DNA of 64,000 nt from Fulvimarina endophytica (GCF_003403015.1 NZ_QURL01000007.1:62001-126000); one strand, 5' to 3'. Shown: positions 27,910-39,168, numbered from the stretch's first letter. Translations and numbers: made by a program. The notes: generated by a model not told the origin, from the sequence alone.

Positions 27910-28807
27910 TCGGAAGCGCCGGCCGGTCCTCCGTGACGTGAAGCAGGATCGCGATCGACGCATCGGGCGGTCATCGCCCCTGACCGACGCTTCGCTCGAA
28001 GCTTCGAGCTCCCACTCCGTGGCTGGGTCCAGTTGCATTCCAGACCGGAGCTCAGGGGGCGAAACCGGTCTTGTCTCTTTGCAAGCTATTTTCCGCTGAC
28101 GCTTCACGGCCCCATGTCCGCCCCCCAGCCGGCGATGAACCGCGCGGCGACGTGAGAGGGGTCTGCACCCTTAGTCGGGATTCCGCGACGCCGGCTGCGA
28201 AACGCGGCTTTCGGGCACGCTCCTTTCCATACTCGCGATGATCGCGTCTCGACACGCCGCCCTCGCTCTTATGGATCCCCGACCCCCGCGACATGCGGTC
28301 GGATGCAGACCATCCGCCGGTCCGGCGGCGATCGGTGGCCGTTTGGAAATCTTCTGAAAACCATAGCGAGGAAGTTCGCTGCGAGGCGCCGATCACCCGC
28401 GCCGCGCCGGAAATGAACACGACCTTTCCCGGAATGGTTTCAGCCGTCTCAACGGCGATTTTATACTTTGATCAACTGTCACGAAGCCTTCACGTCCCCT
28501 AACGCTTTCCTTCCCCCGCGCATCCGGGCGAATGCCCTTCAGAACAGGGGTTCACGCATTTCAGAAGACGCTTTCGAGATCGCAACGAAGCCGTAGGGTT
28601 ATCGATCCGTTGGCGAAACCGGAGCATTTCGGCGGATCGTCGTGAAGCAATGACAAGCCGGGTAAATCTCTATTCATTCCGATGAACAGGCTTCAAGACG
28701 TATTACCGAAGTATATCCGACAATTTGAACTAAATTGCCGCTCCGGTCTTTGGTTCGCAGCAAATCGATGAGCGCAGGGTCTTCCCAACACCAGGGAGAC
28801 ACCCGCC
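27910..28807. other. 898-base stretch without a supported gene
   Basis: This is the longest noncoding stretch in the window. The left half is GC-rich and contains only Arg/Ser/Gly-rich open frames that I reject. The right part, about 28420-28760, is clearly more AT-rich than its surroundings and holds a stem-loop at 28603-28639 (CGATCCG paired with CGGATCG plus an inner CGAAA/TTTCG). It probably carries the promoter and leader of the cysteine-peptidase gene, and possibly a small RNA. Confidence 0.5.
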
Positions 28808-29410
28808 ATGTTCCAGACGCTCAAGACCGCCTCGTTCGCCCTCGCAACGATCCTCTGCGCCGGTTTCGTCACCTCTGCCGATGCGCGTCCGGTTCATATG
28901 CCGACGACCAGCGTCACCTCGCAGCCGATCGGCCATTACGAATTCTGCCAGCAGTATTCCGATCGTTGCCAGCCGCGCCAGGCCGCCCGCGCCCCCAAAC
29001 TCGACAAGGCCCTCTGGAGCCGCATCGTCGAGGTCAATGCCGCGGTCAACGCCGCCATCTACCCGCGCGAGGACATGGCCATGCACGGCAAGGCCGATGT
29101 CTGGTCCTATCCGACGACGGAAGGCGACTGCGAGGACTACGCCCTTCTAAAGCAGTATATGCTGGAGCGGGCCGGCGTGCCGTCCTCCGCCCTCCTCCTC
29201 ACCGTCGTCCTCCAGTCGAACGGCGAAGGCCATGCGGTCCTCACCGTGCGGACCGATCGCGGCGACTTCGTCCTCGACAATCTGGTCGAGCAGGTCTCCG
29301 TGTGGAACGAGACCAACTACACCTATCTGAAGCGCCAGTCCGAACGCCATGCCGGCCAGTGGGTCGACATCATCGACGATCGTTCGATCCTCGTCGGCAG
29401 CCTTCGCTGA
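28808..29410 (+). CDS. Exported transglutaminase-like cysteine peptidase (BTLCP family)
   Basis: A 200-residue bacterial transglutaminase-like cysteine proteinase (DUF920-type). A signal peptide ends near TSADA. The catalytic Cys lies in EGDCEDYALLKQYML, His in GEGHAVLTVRT and Asp in VLDNLVEQV, in the family order. In gamma- and beta-proteobacteria, relatives such as LapG cut adhesins under c-di-GMP control. The short alphaproteobacterial form seen here is less well understood. ATG with GGGAG about 11 bases upstream supports the start. Confidence 0.9.
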   Translation: MFQTLKTASFALATILCAGFVTSADARPVHMPTTSVTSQPIGHYEFCQQYSDRCQPRQAARAPKLDKALWSRIVEVNAAVNAAIYPREDMAMHGKADVWSYPTTEGDCEDYALLKQYMLERAGVPSSALLLTVVLQSNGEGHAVLTVRTDRGDFVLDNLVEQVSVWNETNYTYLKRQSERHAGQWVDIIDDRSILVGSLR

Positions 29411-29479
29411 TCGACCCCGGGCGCGGACGTCGAAGACGCGCTCTCTCCCTCGTCCGCCGCCCGGCCGGCGGACACGAAA

Positions 29480-29507
29480 AACCGGCCGCGATCGCTCGCG
29501 GCCGGTT
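29480..29507. terminator. Bidirectional hairpin terminator
   Basis: A 12-bp perfect stem with a TCGC loop, flanked by AAAA on the left and CGTTTGT on the right. It sits between the convergent peptidase and DUF3126 genes. Confidence 0.8.
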
Positions 29508-29534
29508 CGTTTGTACCGGAACGTTCCGAAGCGG

Positions 29535-29744
29535 CTATTCCAGGTCGATGTCCAGGATCGTCATGGTCATGTGGTAGGACAACTCACCCTCTTCGGTGTC
29601 CTTGGTCAGCGTGCCGATGAACTCGTCGCCGAGATAGACCTCCGCCGTGTCGTTCTGCTTGGGGAGCGCGCGCACGGCGATGGTATCGGTGCCGAAGGTG
29701 CGCTTCAGATAGGCGTCGAGCTTGCGGATTTCGTCGGGCTTCAC
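29535..29744 (-). CDS. DUF3126 family small protein
   Basis: A 69-residue acidic protein of the alphaproteobacterial DUF3126 family, function unknown. The whole length matches the family layout: EIRKLDAYLKRTFGT, a central VYLGDEFIG strand pair and a C-terminal SYHMTMTILDIDLE. The start is GTG, since no in-frame ATG is available, with a GAGGG ribosome site upstream. It is probably cytoplasmic. It is followed by the hairpin at 29480-29507. Confidence 0.9.
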   Translation of the reverse strand: MKPDEIRKLDAYLKRTFGTDTIAVRALPKQNDTAEVYLGDEFIGTLTKDTEEGELSYHMTMTILDIDLE

Positions 29745-29845
29745 GTCATGGTCCCTCTCGTGTCATTCGCCGCCCAAATGATGCAGTGCGCGCGGCAATC
29801 AACCACCGCGCCCCCAGCCTTGCGGGGATGTTTTGCCCACGCCCG

Positions 29846-30634
29846 TCAGCGGGTGCGCAATCCGAAGCCGTGAACGATCCGCCGCGTTGCGAAATCCGGC
29901 TCGCCGCCCGTGAAGAAGGCGGGATCGAAATCGCCGCTGATGGAGCGGGTTCCCAGGGTCGAGACGACACGCTCGGCCTGTCTCGCGATCGCCTCTGCCG
30001 GATCCAGCCAGTCGACCGGCCAGGGCGCCATCTTCCGCATGCGGTTCACGAGAAACGGATAATGCGTGCAGGCGAGGACGACGATATCCGTGCGCCGCCC
30101 GTCCTCCTCGACGAAACAGGGCGCGATCTCCGTCAGAACCGCCTCCTCGTCCACGAAGCCGCCGCGCATGTAGCGCTCGGCGAGCGCTGCGAGGGCGACG
30201 CTGCCGACGAGCTTGACGCGGCAGCGCGTCGCCCATTGATCGATGAGATCCTGGGTGTATTGCCGGCGCACCGTGCCGGGGGTGGCGAGCACGGAGACAA
30301 GGCCCGACCGGGTGCGTTCGGCGGCGGGCTTGATCGCGGGCACGGTCCCGACGAAGAGCATTTGGGGATAGGCCGCGCGAAGCGCGTCGAGCGCAAGAGT
30401 CGAGGCGGTGTTGCAGGCGATGACGCAGGCGATCGGGCCGTGAGCGGCGATCAGCCGGCCGAAGAGTTCGACGAGGCGCCGGGTCAGCGCGTCTTCCTCC
30501 CAGTCGCCATAGGGAAAGCCAGCATCGTCGGCGACGAAGACGAAACGCCGGTCCGGCATCAGAACGCGGGCCTCGCGCAGAACGGTGAGCCCACCGACGC
30601 CGCTGTCGAAGATGAGGATGGGACCGTCGCTCAT
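29846..30634 (-). CDS. murI: Glutamate racemase
   Basis: A 262-residue cofactor-independent racemase that makes D-glutamate for peptidoglycan. The opening [14 protein letters not shown] is diagnostic. The two catalytic cysteines are in [12 protein letters not shown] and [10 protein letters not shown], with PYGDW near residue 45. Its ATG overlaps the trmJ stop as ATGA, so the two genes are coupled. Confidence 0.96.
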   Translation of the reverse strand: MSDGPILIFDSGVGGLTVLREARVLMPDRRFVFVADDAGFPYGDWEEDALTRRLVELFGRLIAAHGPIACVIACNTASTLALDALRAAYPQMLFVGTVPAIKPAAERTRSGLVSVLATPGTVRRQYTQDLIDQWATRCRVKLVGSVALAALAERYMRGGFVDEEAVLTEIAPCFVEEDGRRTDIVVLACTHYPFLVNRMRKMAPWPVDWLDPAEAIARQAERVVSTLGTRSISGDFDPAFFTGGEPDFATRRIVHGFGLRTR

Positions 30635-31425
30635 GAATGATCCTCGTCTTTGCGCGCCTGTGCCTCGTCGTCCGGCACGGGGCGTTCGAGCGAGCGGATG
30701 ACGCCGCGAAGCGAGCGCACCTCCTGCTCGGAGAATTCGGCCTTGGTCAGCATCGTGCGCAGGTTCTGGACGAGCGCCTCGCGCTTGTGAGGCGGGAAGA
30801 AGTAGTTGCGCCGGTCGAGCGCCGCCTCCAGATGCTCGAACAGATGAAAGAGATCCGCCTTATCGGCTCTCGTCGTCACCGGAGCCTCGAACCGGGGACG
30901 ATGGTCCGGCCGCGCCGCATTGGTGAAGGCGTAGCTGACGAGAAGGACCGCCTGCGCGATATTGAGGGACGCAAATTGCGGATTGACCGGAAAGGTCACG
31001 ATCTCGTCGGCAAGACCGACCTCCTCGTTTTCCAGACCGTATTTCTCCCGGCCGAACAGGACGCCGGTCCGGCCGATCGCCGAATGGGCGACCAGCCGCT
31101 CGGCCGCCTCTTCCGGGCCGCGAACCGGCTTGAAGCTGTCGCGCGGGCGAGCCGTCGTCGCATAGACGAGGGAGAGATCGCCGATCGCCTCCCTCAGGGT
31201 CTCGAACACCCGGGCGGCGTCGAGGACATGGTCGGCGCGGCTCGCCGTCGCCCTTGCCCGCTCGTTCGGCCAGCCGTCCCTCGGCTTGACGAGGCGCAGG
31301 TCGACGAGGCCGAAATTGGCCATCGCACGGGCCACCATGCCGATATTCTCCCCCATCTGCGGTTCGACGAGGATGATCGCCGGGGCGATGATCGAGGGGC
31401 TTGGGGCATGTTCGGACACGGGCAT
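30631..31425 (-). CDS. trmJ: SPOUT RNA methyltransferase TrmJ (tRNA Cm32/Um32)
   Basis: A 264-residue SpoU/TrmH-type 2'-O-methyltransferase. The knotted fold is marked by [34 protein letters not shown] and [21 protein letters not shown], the three SPOUT motifs. A C-terminal helical extension (about 175-264) is typical for TrmJ. ATG at 31425 gives the family start. Longer frames upstream run antisense into the esterase gene and are rejected. Upstream of and coupled to murI. Confidence 0.92.
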   Translation of the reverse strand: MPVSEHAPSPSIIAPAIILVEPQMGENIGMVARAMANFGLVDLRLVKPRDGWPNERARATASRADHVLDAARVFETLREAIGDLSLVYATTARPRDSFKPVRGPEEAAERLVAHSAIGRTGVLFGREKYGLENEEVGLADEIVTFPVNPQFASLNIAQAVLLVSYAFTNAARPDHRPRFEAPVTTRADKADLFHLFEHLEAALDRRNYFFPPHKREALVQNLRTMLTKAEFSEQEVRSLRGVIRSLERPVPDDEAQARKDEDHS

Positions 31426-31508
31426 TCTCTCGCGCGCTTCTCGGGCTATGGCGAGGTCTATCGCCGAAACGGGACCGTTTCCAGCCCGCTTCGGGTCGTC
31501 GCCGCGCT

Positions 31509-32987
31509 TTAGGGAACGAAGCCGTCGAGCCCCTCCCAGGCGGTTCGCCGGGGCTCGTCCGGATCGTCCTCGATCCTGTCGCTGACGCCGAAGATCATGG
31601 TGGAGCGCCGCTCCGGCGCATAGGCCGGCCAGTCCTCTCCCGGCCGTCCCGTCCGCACGAAATGCGTCCAGTGATCCTGCATGCGCAGGGCCAGTCTCTG
31701 CCGGGCGGGATCTGGAAGGACACCGAGATAGACGCTTCGGAACGGCCTCAGGAACTGATCGAAGATCAGCGGCAGGTCGACGGAATGGGTCGCGCCCAGA
31801 CGCTGCAACAGGCCCTTGGCGCGCCAGTCGAGGCGATACATGAAGGTCGGCGCCTCGCGGCTGTGAACCTCCGCGAACCGGATGGCCGCGGACCTGAACA
31901 GGATATCGGTTCCGAATGCCGTCGAGCCGGACTTGTCGGCGCTGTAGACGCCCGAGACGCGCTCTGCCCGTTCCGCCCCTCCGGTCCGCTCGACCCAGGA
32001 CAGGAGATCGTTCGCGCCGACCGGGAAGCTGAATCCCGGCAGGTCGACGAAGAGCGTGAACTCGTCGCGGTTCGTGCCGATGAGGAGGGGGACGGATTTG
32101 ACGCGGGCATAGATCTGCGGCAGGGTCTCGTCCGGTAATTCGCGCCCGTCCACATAAGGCATGGTCGGGATGCCCGGAAACATCGCGGAGAGCGCGGAGA
32201 ACGCCCGGACGAACTGGCCGGCCGGGAGATCGAACAGGGTTTCGCGGTTCCCGCCCGGACACAGCATCGCGAAGGCCGCCCGCGAGATCTCGACGGCCTT
32301 GGCGCGCGGATGAAACATGTTGACCGCGCCCGACTGGCAGATCGCCTGCGAAAACAGCGTCTTCGAGCCATCTGTGACGAGATGGTATCCGACGGAAGCC
32401 GCGCCCGCCGATTCACCCGCGATGGTGATCCGCTCGGGGTCGCCCCCGAAGGCCTCGATATTGTCGCGCACCCATTCCAGAGCCATGCGTTGATCGAGAA
32501 GGCCGGCATTGGCGACGAAGCGCTCGTCGTCCCCAAACAGTTCCGTGAACGCGTTGAAGCCGAGGAGGCCGAGCCGGTAGTTGATCGAGACGACGACGAT
32601 GTCGCCCCGCGCCGCCAGTTCGTCGCCGGCATATTGCGAGCCCGAGCCGAGGAAGAAGCCGCCTCCGTGGATGAAGACGAGCACCGGACGCCGTCCCTTT
32701 CGGCCCGGGGTGAAGACATGGAGGTTGAGGCAGTCCTCGCTGGTTTCGCTGGCGAAGCGGGCGATTGCCGCGAGCGGCCGCGGCAATGCCTTGCGCTGGG
32801 GGGCCGAGGGACCGAAGTCGACAGCGCGGTAGCATCCGGGAAGCGTCTCGCGCCGTAACGGCGCACCGAACCGCTTCTGGCCGATCGGCGGCATCGCGTA
32901 GGGAATGCCAAGAAAGCGCTTGACCCTTCCGCGTCGCCGACCCTCGATGAGCCCGCATGGCGCCTTGACGAATACCGAGCCTGACAC
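31509..32987 (-). CDS. Type-B carboxylesterase/lipase family hydrolase
   Basis: A 492-residue alpha/beta hydrolase of the carboxylesterase-cholinesterase family. The oxyanion hole is FIHGGGFFLGSG, the nucleophile Ser lies in TIAGESAGAASVG, the acid is probably Glu in LIGTNRDEFTLF, and the base His is in GATHSVDLPLIF. EDCLNLHVF is another family signature. There is no obvious signal peptide, unlike many secreted members. The start is GTG at 32987 with AGGAG 8 bases upstream. The in-frame GTG at 33059 lacks such a site. The natural ester is unknown. It diverges from icd. Confidence 0.9.
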   Translation of the reverse strand: MSGSVFVKAPCGLIEGRRRGRVKRFLGIPYAMPPIGQKRFGAPLRRETLPGCYRAVDFGPSAPQRKALPRPLAAIARFASETSEDCLNLHVFTPGRKGRRPVLVFIHGGGFFLGSGSQYAGDELAARGDIVVVSINYRLGLLGFNAFTELFGDDERFVANAGLLDQRMALEWVRDNIEAFGGDPERITIAGESAGAASVGYHLVTDGSKTLFSQAICQSGAVNMFHPRAKAVEISRAAFAMLCPGGNRETLFDLPAGQFVRAFSALSAMFPGIPTMPYVDGRELPDETLPQIYARVKSVPLLIGTNRDEFTLFVDLPGFSFPVGANDLLSWVERTGGAERAERVSGVYSADKSGSTAFGTDILFRSAAIRFAEVHSREAPTFMYRLDWRAKGLLQRLGATHSVDLPLIFDQFLRPFRSVYLGVLPDPARQRLALRMQDHWTHFVRTGRPGEDWPAYAPERRSTMIFGVSDRIEDDPDEPRRTAWEGLDGFVP

Positions 32988-33161
32988 GCACTGAACTCCT
33001 GAACTGCGGATCGGAAGCCGGACGGCAATCCGGCGCCCGCCTTGCCTTTGCCTCCGCACAGGTGGGTGGTATAGGGCGCGAAGTTCGAATTGGCGCGGGT
33101 TCGCCGCGTCACCATGTCGGCGGCTTCATACCGCCGAACCGTTTTGCGAAGGAAGGCACCG

Positions 33162-34379
33162 ATGGCGAAGATCAAAGTCGAGAATCCAGTGGTCGAACTC
33201 GACGGCGATGAGATGACCCGGATTATCTGGGCATTCATCAAGGAAAAGCTGGTCCATCCCTATCTCGACATCGACCTCGAATATTACGATCTCGGCGTCG
33301 AGCATCGCGACGCGACCGACGATCAGGTGACGGTCGACGCCGCCCATGCGATCAAGCGCCACGGTGTCGGCGTGAAATGCGCCACGATCACGCCGGACGA
33401 GGGCCGTGTCGAGGAATTCGGCCTGAAGAAGATGTGGCGTTCGCCCAACGGCACGATCCGCAACATTCTCGGCGGCGTGATCTTCCGTGAGCCGATCATC
33501 TGTAAGAACGTGCCGCGTCTCGTCCCCGGCTGGACGAAGCCTGTGATCGTCGGGCGTCACGCCTATGGCGACCAGTACCGCGCCACCGACTTCAAGTTCC
33601 CCGGCAAGGGCAAGCTGACGATAAAGTTCGTTGGCGAGGACGGCGAGACGATCGAGCACGAAGTCTTCGATGCACCGGCATCGGGCGTCGCCATGGCGAT
33701 GTACAATCTCGACGAATCGATCAAGGATTTTGCCCGCGCATCGCTGAACTACGGCCTGCAGCGCGGCTATCCGGTCTATCTGTCCACGAAGAACACGATC
33801 ATGAAGGTCTATGACGGACGCTTCAAGGACATCTTCGAGGAGATCTACAAGAGCGAGTTCGAGGACAAGTTCAAGGCCGCCAAGATCAGCTACGAGCACC
33901 GCCTGATCGACGACATGGTCGCCTCGAACCTGAAATGGTCCGGCGGCTATGTCTGGGCCTGCAAGAACTACGACGGCGACGTGCAGTCTGATACGGTCGC
34001 GCAGGGCTTCGGCTCACTTGGCCTGATGACCTCGGTGCTGATGACGCCGGACGGCGAGACCGTGGAGGCGGAAGCGGCCCACGGAACCGTGACCCGGCAC
34101 TATCGCCAGCACCAGAAGGGCGAGCAGACCTCGACGAACTCCATCGCCTCGATCTTCGCCTGGTCGCGTGGTCTCGCCCATCGTGCGAAGCTCGATGGCA
34201 ACGACGATCTGAAGATGTTCGCCGACAAGCTCGAGACCGTCTGCGTCAACACCGTCGAGCGCGGTTTCATGACGAAGGATCTCGCCCTTCTTATCGGCCC
34301 CGATCAGCCCTGGCTCTCCACCACCGGCTTCCTCGACAAGGTCGACGAGGGTCTCCAGAAGGAAATGGCGAAGGCCTGA
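33162..34379 (+). CDS. icd: NADP-dependent isocitrate dehydrogenase
   Basis: A 405-residue TCA-cycle enzyme of the dimeric, eukaryote-like NADP-IDH group used by alphaproteobacteria. It starts [19 protein letters not shown] and has the substrate region [10 protein letters not shown], the [14 protein letters not shown] stretch, and [10 protein letters not shown] near the metal-binding Asp. The C-terminal nucleotide region has [13 protein letters not shown]. The ATG is preceded by AAGGAAGG. Longer in-frame starts are rejected. A large hairpin terminator follows. Confidence 0.97.
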   Translation: MAKIKVENPVVELDGDEMTRIIWAFIKEKLVHPYLDIDLEYYDLGVEHRDATDDQVTVDAAHAIKRHGVGVKCATITPDEGRVEEFGLKKMWRSPNGTIRNILGGVIFREPIICKNVPRLVPGWTKPVIVGRHAYGDQYRATDFKFPGKGKLTIKFVGEDGETIEHEVFDAPASGVAMAMYNLDESIKDFARASLNYGLQRGYPVYLSTKNTIMKVYDGRFKDIFEEIYKSEFEDKFKAAKISYEHRLIDDMVASNLKWSGGYVWACKNYDGDVQSDTVAQGFGSLGLMTSVLMTPDGETVEAEAAHGTVTRHYRQHQKGEQTSTNSIASIFAWSRGLAHRAKLDGNDDLKMFADKLETVCVNTVERGFMTKDLALLIGPDQPWLSTTGFLDKVDEGLQKEMAKA

Positions 34380-34782
34380 GGGCCGGGCCGAACCTTTTTC
34401 GAGGCGCTGTGAAAGACCGGCGCCTCTAAGACTGAACGACGATCCGGCGCGCCGGGCGATCAGGTTGCACCCTCCGTGCAGCCCGATCGCCCGGCGCTCT
34501 TCGTTTCGGAACCGGGTGAACGATCCGGGCGCGATGGCTTCGCGCGATCACTCCCTCAGCCACTCAGTCGGTTCGAAACACTGGCGGCAGCGTCCCAGGA
34601 AGTTCGCCCAGGCTCGGCGCGCGGAACGCCGGTTGGCGCATGCGCATCAATCCGAGAGAGCAGAAGCGGAAGACGATCCTTCGTCTCGCCCCCTGATGGC
34701 TGAACGGGAAATTTTCCTTGAAACCAAGTCCCGTGCAGGCGGTTAACGACGCGAATTCAATGATTTCGAAGGAGTTACCTGC
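34380..34782. other. 403-base stretch without a supported gene
   Basis: It contains the icd terminator (34449-34497) and the leader of the PRC-barrel gene. A GAAGGAG ribosome site lies at about 34768-34774. The open frame across it codes Arg/Ser-rich sequence without domain features and is not called. Confidence 0.5.
34449..34497 (+). terminator. Long hairpin terminator of icd
   Basis: A 13-bp perfect outer stem encloses an 8-bp inner stem (one G-U pair) with a CCTCC loop. It is followed by TCTTCGTTTC. It begins 69 bases after the icd stop. Confidence 0.8.
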
Positions 34783-35154
34783 ATGCTGAAGAGAACCGGA
34801 ACCGCATTCGCCGCCACGCTTCTTCTCGCTGGCACCGCCTTTGCTCAGACCGCGATGACGGAAGTCACCGACGACGTGACCGTCGCGCCGCTGAACATGA
34901 CGGTCGATCAGATCGACGACATGGACGTCTATGATGCGAGCGGCACGAAGGTTGGTGAGGTCGACGATGTTCTGGGCTCCGACGCGCAGACCCCGACCCA
35001 TCTGGAAGTCAGCTTCGACGACGATGACGGAAGCACCTATCCCGACCGCGACGACGTGCTGGTTCCGCTCTCCGACTTCTCGGTCACCAACGACCAGCTG
35101 ACGGTCGGAGTCTCGGCGGAGGATGTCCAGACCCTCCCGACCCGCAACGACTGA
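34783..35154 (+). CDS. Exported PRC-barrel domain protein
   Basis: A 123-residue small protein with a clear signal peptide (MLKRTGTAFAATLLLAGTAFAQ) and a single acidic PRC-barrel: MDVYDASGTKVGEVDDVLG followed by strands to VLVPLSDF. The mature protein is rich in Asp (DDDDGS in the middle). PRC barrels bind RNA or partner proteins in other contexts. The role of exported copies is unknown. It has its own strong ribosome site and terminator. It lies between icd and alaS, where related genomes often have no such gene, so it may be a lineage insertion. Confidence 0.85.
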   Translation: MLKRTGTAFAATLLLAGTAFAQTAMTEVTDDVTVAPLNMTVDQIDDMDVYDASGTKVGEVDDVLGSDAQTPTHLEVSFDDDDGSTYPDRDDVLVPLSDFSVTNDQLTVGVSAEDVQTLPTRND

Positions 35155-35180
35155 TCGTTTCAGACGAACCTGATCTGAGA

Positions 35181-35211
35181 GGGATGGGAGCAAGGCTCCC
35201 GTCCCTTTTTT
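35181..35211 (+). terminator. Canonical intrinsic terminator after the PRC-barrel gene
   Basis: An 11-bp stem (one G-U pair) with an AAG loop and six Ts immediately after it, 26 bases beyond the stop. Confidence 0.92.
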
Positions 35212-35284
35212 CCTTCGAAAGGCCGATCGATTGCCAGTGCCCGACAAAGGGCGGATGCCGACCGACGCCGACGACTTCGGCCGC

Positions 35285-37957
35285 TCAAGCGGCCTCGGTG
35301 CGCTGCAGCTCCGTCTCGACGGCCGCGATGGCCTCACTGGCCTTGTCTGCGTCCGGTCCGCCCGCCTGGGCCATGTCCGGTCGACCGCCGCCGCCCTTGC
35401 CGCCAATCGCGAGACTTGCGGCCTTGACGAGGGACACCGCGTCGAAACGCTCGGTCAGGTCCTCGGTCACGCCGACGACGACCGACACCTTGCCGTCCGC
35501 AACGCCGGCAAACGCGACCACGCCCGAGCCGAGGCCCGCTTTGGCTTCGTCGACGAGCCCTTTCAAGTCACGGCCCGAAACACCTTCGAGGACACGGCCC
35601 AGATAGGCGATGCCGGCGACGGTCCGCGCTTCGGGGGCAGCGCCCGTTCCGCCCTCACCCGCCATTGCGAGCCTCTTTCGCGCCTCGGCGAGTTCGCGTT
35701 CGAAACGGCGGCGCTCTTCGACCACCGCTTCGAGGCGGGCCAGCGCATCCTCGGGCGATGCCTTCAGCAGCGAAGCCATCTTTCTGACCCGTGCGTCCTG
35801 TTCGCGCAGATAATCCCGCGCCGCCTCGCCCGTTAGAGCCTCGATGCGGCGCACCCCCGAGGCGACAGCGCTTTCGCCGACCACATGGACCAGTCCGATC
35901 TCACCGGTGGCCGCGACATGGGTGCCGCCGCACAGTTCGACGGAATAGGCCTTGCCGGCCTTCTCGCCCTCGATCGCGGTGCCCATGGACACGACGCGGA
36001 CCTCGTCCCCGTATTTCTCCCCGAACAACGCCATCGCGCCCGAGGCGATCGCATCGTCGACCGCCATCAGACGGGTCTCGACCGGCGCGTTCTGCCGAAT
36101 GACGCCATTGGCGAGACGCTCGACGGCTTCGATCTCGGAACGATCGAGAGGCTTGGGATGGGAGAAGTCGAAGCGCAGCCGCTCCGGACCCACCATGGAG
36201 CCCTTCTGCGCCACGTGGCTGCCGAGAACTTCCCGCAGGCCCTCATGCAGGAGGTGGGTCGCGGAGTGATTGGCCCGGATCTTCGAGCGGCGACGGTGTT
36301 CCACCTTGAGATCGAGCGCATCGCCGACCGAGATGCTTCCGGACTCCACGATGCCGCGGTGAACGAAGAGGCCATCGGCGAGCTTCTGCGTATCCTGAAT
36401 GGCGATCACGGTGCCGCCGCGCGTCATGCGACCCGTGTCCCCGAGCTGTCCGCCGGACTCGCCGTAGAACGGGGTCTGGTTGACGACCACGAAGATCTCG
36501 TCACCTTCGCTCGCCGCGTCGACCTCCGCGCCATCCTTCACGAGAGCGGCAACGGAAGCGCTCGCCTCCTCCGTGTCGTAGCCGAGGAACTCGGTCGCGC
36601 CGACACGCTCGCGGATCGGAAACCAGACCTTCTCGGTCGCAGCCTCACCCGAGCCGACCCAGCTCTTGCGCGCCTCCGCCTTCTGGCGAGCCATCGCCGT
36701 ATTGAAGGCGTCGAGGTCGACCGCGATGCCGCGCTGGCGCAGGGCATCCTGGGTCAGGTCCAGGGGGAAGCCATAGGTATCGTAGAGCTTGAACGCGGTT
36801 TCGCCCGACAGCTTCTGGCCGGCATCCATGCCCTCGGTGGCATCGGCAAGAAGCGACAGACCACGGTCGAGCGTCTGGAGGAACCGCCTCTCCTCGAGCT
36901 TCAGCGTCTCGGAGATGAGCGCCTCGCCCCGTCCGAGCTCGGGATAGGCACGGCCCATCTCGCCGACGAGAGTGGGGAGCAGCTTGAAGAGAACGGGTTC
37001 CCTGGCGCCTAGGAGACGGGCATGGCGCATCGCCCGGCGCATGATGCGCCGCAAGACGTAGCCGCGCCCCTCGTTCGACGGCAGGACGCCGTCGGCAATG
37101 AGGAAGGCCGCCGAACGCAGATGATCGGCGATGACCCGGTGGCTGGCGGTCTGGTTGCCTTCGGCGCGCGAGCCGATCGTGTTCTCGACGGCCTCGATCA
37201 GGATCCTGAAGAGATCGATGTCGTAATTGTCGTGAACGCCCTGAAGGACGGCCGCGATGCGCTCGAGACCCATGCCGGTATCGATCGAAGGACGGGGCAG
37301 ATCGACGCGCTCGCCGCCCGCCATCTGCTCGTACTGCATGAAGACGAGATTCCAGATCTCGATGAAACGGTCGCCGTCCTCGTCCGGGCTCCCCGGAGGC
37401 CCTCCGGGAATGCCCTCGCCGTGATCGTAGAAGATCTCGGAACACGGACCGCAGGGGCCGGTCTCGCCCATGGTCCAGAAATTGTCGGAGGTTCCGATCC
37501 GGATGATGCGATCGTCCGACAGTCCGGCGATCTTCCTCCAGAGCGCCGCCGCCTCGTCGTCGTCGGCATAGACCGTGACGAGAAGCTTGTCCTTCGGCAG
37601 GCCGAATTCCTTGGTGATCAACGTCCAGGCGAGCTCGATCGCCCGGTCCTTGAAATAGTCGCCGAACGAGAAGTTGCCGAGCATCTCGAAGAAGGTGTGA
37701 TGCCGTGCGGTATAACCGACATTATCGAGATCGTTGTGCTTGCCGCCGGCCCGCACGCATTTCTGCGAGGTCGCGGCGGTTGAATAGGGCCGCTTCTCCT
37801 CGCCCGTGAAGACGTTCTTGAACTGGACCATGCCCGCGTTCACGAACATCAGCGTCGGATCGTTGCGCGGAACGAGAGGCGAGGAGGACACCTTCTCATG
37901 CCCGTTCTTCGCGAAGTAGTCCAGAAACGCGGACCGGATTTCGTTGACGCCGCTCAT
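35285..37957 (-). CDS. alaS: Alanine-tRNA ligase
   Basis: An 890-residue class II synthetase. It contains the aminoacylation domain ([66 protein letters not shown]), the tRNA recognition domain and the editing domain with the zinc ligands [12 protein letters not shown] and the CGGTHV stretch. The C-terminal DHHA1 domain follows after a coiled-coil-like Arg/Glu helix. The ATG at 37957 (MSGVNEIR) is the family start. It lies downstream of recA, the conserved order. Confidence 0.98.
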   Translation of the reverse strand: MSGVNEIRSAFLDYFAKNGHEKVSSSPLVPRNDPTLMFVNAGMVQFKNVFTGEEKRPYSTAATSQKCVRAGGKHNDLDNVGYTARHHTFFEMLGNFSFGDYFKDRAIELAWTLITKEFGLPKDKLLVTVYADDDEAAALWRKIAGLSDDRIIRIGTSDNFWTMGETGPCGPCSEIFYDHGEGIPGGPPGSPDEDGDRFIEIWNLVFMQYEQMAGGERVDLPRPSIDTGMGLERIAAVLQGVHDNYDIDLFRILIEAVENTIGSRAEGNQTASHRVIADHLRSAAFLIADGVLPSNEGRGYVLRRIMRRAMRHARLLGAREPVLFKLLPTLVGEMGRAYPELGRGEALISETLKLEERRFLQTLDRGLSLLADATEGMDAGQKLSGETAFKLYDTYGFPLDLTQDALRQRGIAVDLDAFNTAMARQKAEARKSWVGSGEAATEKVWFPIRERVGATEFLGYDTEEASASVAALVKDGAEVDAASEGDEIFVVVNQTPFYGESGGQLGDTGRMTRGGTVIAIQDTQKLADGLFVHRGIVESGSISVGDALDLKVEHRRRSKIRANHSATHLLHEGLREVLGSHVAQKGSMVGPERLRFDFSHPKPLDRSEIEAVERLANGVIRQNAPVETRLMAVDDAIASGAMALFGEKYGDEVRVVSMGTAIEGEKAGKAYSVELCGGTHVAATGEIGLVHVVGESAVASGVRRIEALTGEAARDYLREQDARVRKMASLLKASPEDALARLEAVVEERRRFERELAEARKRLAMAGEGGTGAAPEARTVAGIAYLGRVLEGVSGRDLKGLVDEAKAGLGSGVVAFAGVADGKVSVVVGVTEDLTERFDAVSLVKAASLAIGGKGGGGRPDMAQAGGPDADKASEAIAAVETELQRTEAA

Positions 37958-38094
37958 TGCCGCAACCTTTGGAGAATCAGCCTGGGGAGCGGGCATGCGA
38001 AGGATTCTCCGCACCCCGCTCGTTCCGCGTCGTTCTACAAAGCCCGATTGCCGCTGTAAATCGAGAGGCCGATCTTACCGGCGCGAACGCAGGA

Positions 38095-39168
38095 TCAATC
38101 CTCGCTCGCCGTGTCCTCGGCTCCATCATCGAGCAGCTTTTCAGCGAGAATGCCGGCATTCTGTCGGATCGACTGCTCGATCTCCTGAGCCGCCGCCGGA
38201 TTGTCGCGCAGGAACTGCTTGGCGTTCTCGCGGCCCTGCCCGAGGCGCTGGCTGTTATAGGAGAACCAGGCACCGGACTTCTCGACGATGCCGGACTTGA
38301 CGCCGAGATCGATGAGCTCGCCCATCTTGGAGACGCCTTCGCCGTACATGATGTCGAACTCGACCTGCTTGAAGGGCGGCGCGAGCTTGTTCTTGACGAC
38401 CTTCACCTTGGTCTGGTTGCCGGTCACTTCGTCGCGATCCTTGATCGAGCCGATCCGGCGGATATCGAGGCGGACGGACGCATAGAACTTCAGGGCGTTG
38501 CCGCCGGTCGTGGTCTCGGGCGAGCCGAACATCACGCCGATCTTCATGCGGATCTGGTTGATGAAGATGACCATGCACTTGGAACGGGAGATCGAGCCCG
38601 TCAGCTTGCGCAGGGCCTGGCTCATCAGGCGAGCCTGCATGCCCGGCAGGGAATCGCCCATCTCGCCCTCGATTTCGGCGCGCGGCGTGAGCGCGGCGAC
38701 GGAATCGACGACCAGCACGTCGATCGCACCCGAGCGGACGAGCGTATCGACGATTTCGAGGGCCTGTTCGCCCGTATCGGGCTGCGAGACCAGGAGGTTT
38801 TCCAGATCGACACCCAGCTTGCGGGCATAGATAGGATCGAGCGCGTGCTCGGCGTCCACGAAGGCGCAGATGCCGCCCTTCTTCTGGGCTTCCGCGATGG
38901 TGTGGAGAGCGAGCGTCGTCTTGCCCGAGCTTTCCGGACCGTAGACTTCGATCACGCGGCCCTTCGGCAGACCGCCGATGCCGAGCGCGATGTCGAGCCC
39001 CAGCGAACCGGTCGATACGGTCTCGACCTCGATGCTCTGATTGTTCTGACCGAGCTTCATGATCGAACCCTTGCCGAAGGCACGTTCGATCTGAGAGAGA
39101 GCGGCGTCCAGCGCCTTGGTCTTATCCACGGAGTTTTCCTCGACGAGCCTGAGGGCATTCTGGGCCAT
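38095..39168 (-). CDS. recA: Recombinase RecA
   Basis: A 357-residue DNA-strand exchange ATPase and SOS coprotease. Walker A is GPESSGKTT, the second motif VVDSVAAL, the DNA-binding loop L1 near [10 protein letters not shown] and L2 around [22 protein letters not shown]. The acidic C-terminal tail (AEDTASED) is normal. A promoter with an embedded SOS operator is visible upstream, and GGAG lies 9 bases before the ATG. Confidence 0.99.
   Translation of the reverse strand: MAQNALRLVEENSVDKTKALDAALSQIERAFGKGSIMKLGQNNQSIEVETVSTGSLGLDIALGIGGLPKGRVIEVYGPESSGKTTLALHTIAEAQKKGGICAFVDAEHALDPIYARKLGVDLENLLVSQPDTGEQALEIVDTLVRSGAIDVLVVDSVAALTPRAEIEGEMGDSLPGMQARLMSQALRKLTGSISRSKCMVIFINQIRMKIGVMFGSPETTTGGNALKFYASVRLDIRRIGSIKDRDEVTGNQTKVKVVKNKLAPPFKQVEFDIMYGEGVSKMGELIDLGVKSGIVEKSGAWFSYNSQRLGQGRENAKQFLRDNPAAAQEIEQSIRQNAGILAEKLLDDGAEDTASED

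Noticed and set aside
28052..28420. A 122-codon minus-strand frame in the large gap
   Set aside because: Composition is Arg/Ser/Gly-rich with no recognisable domain or ribosome site.
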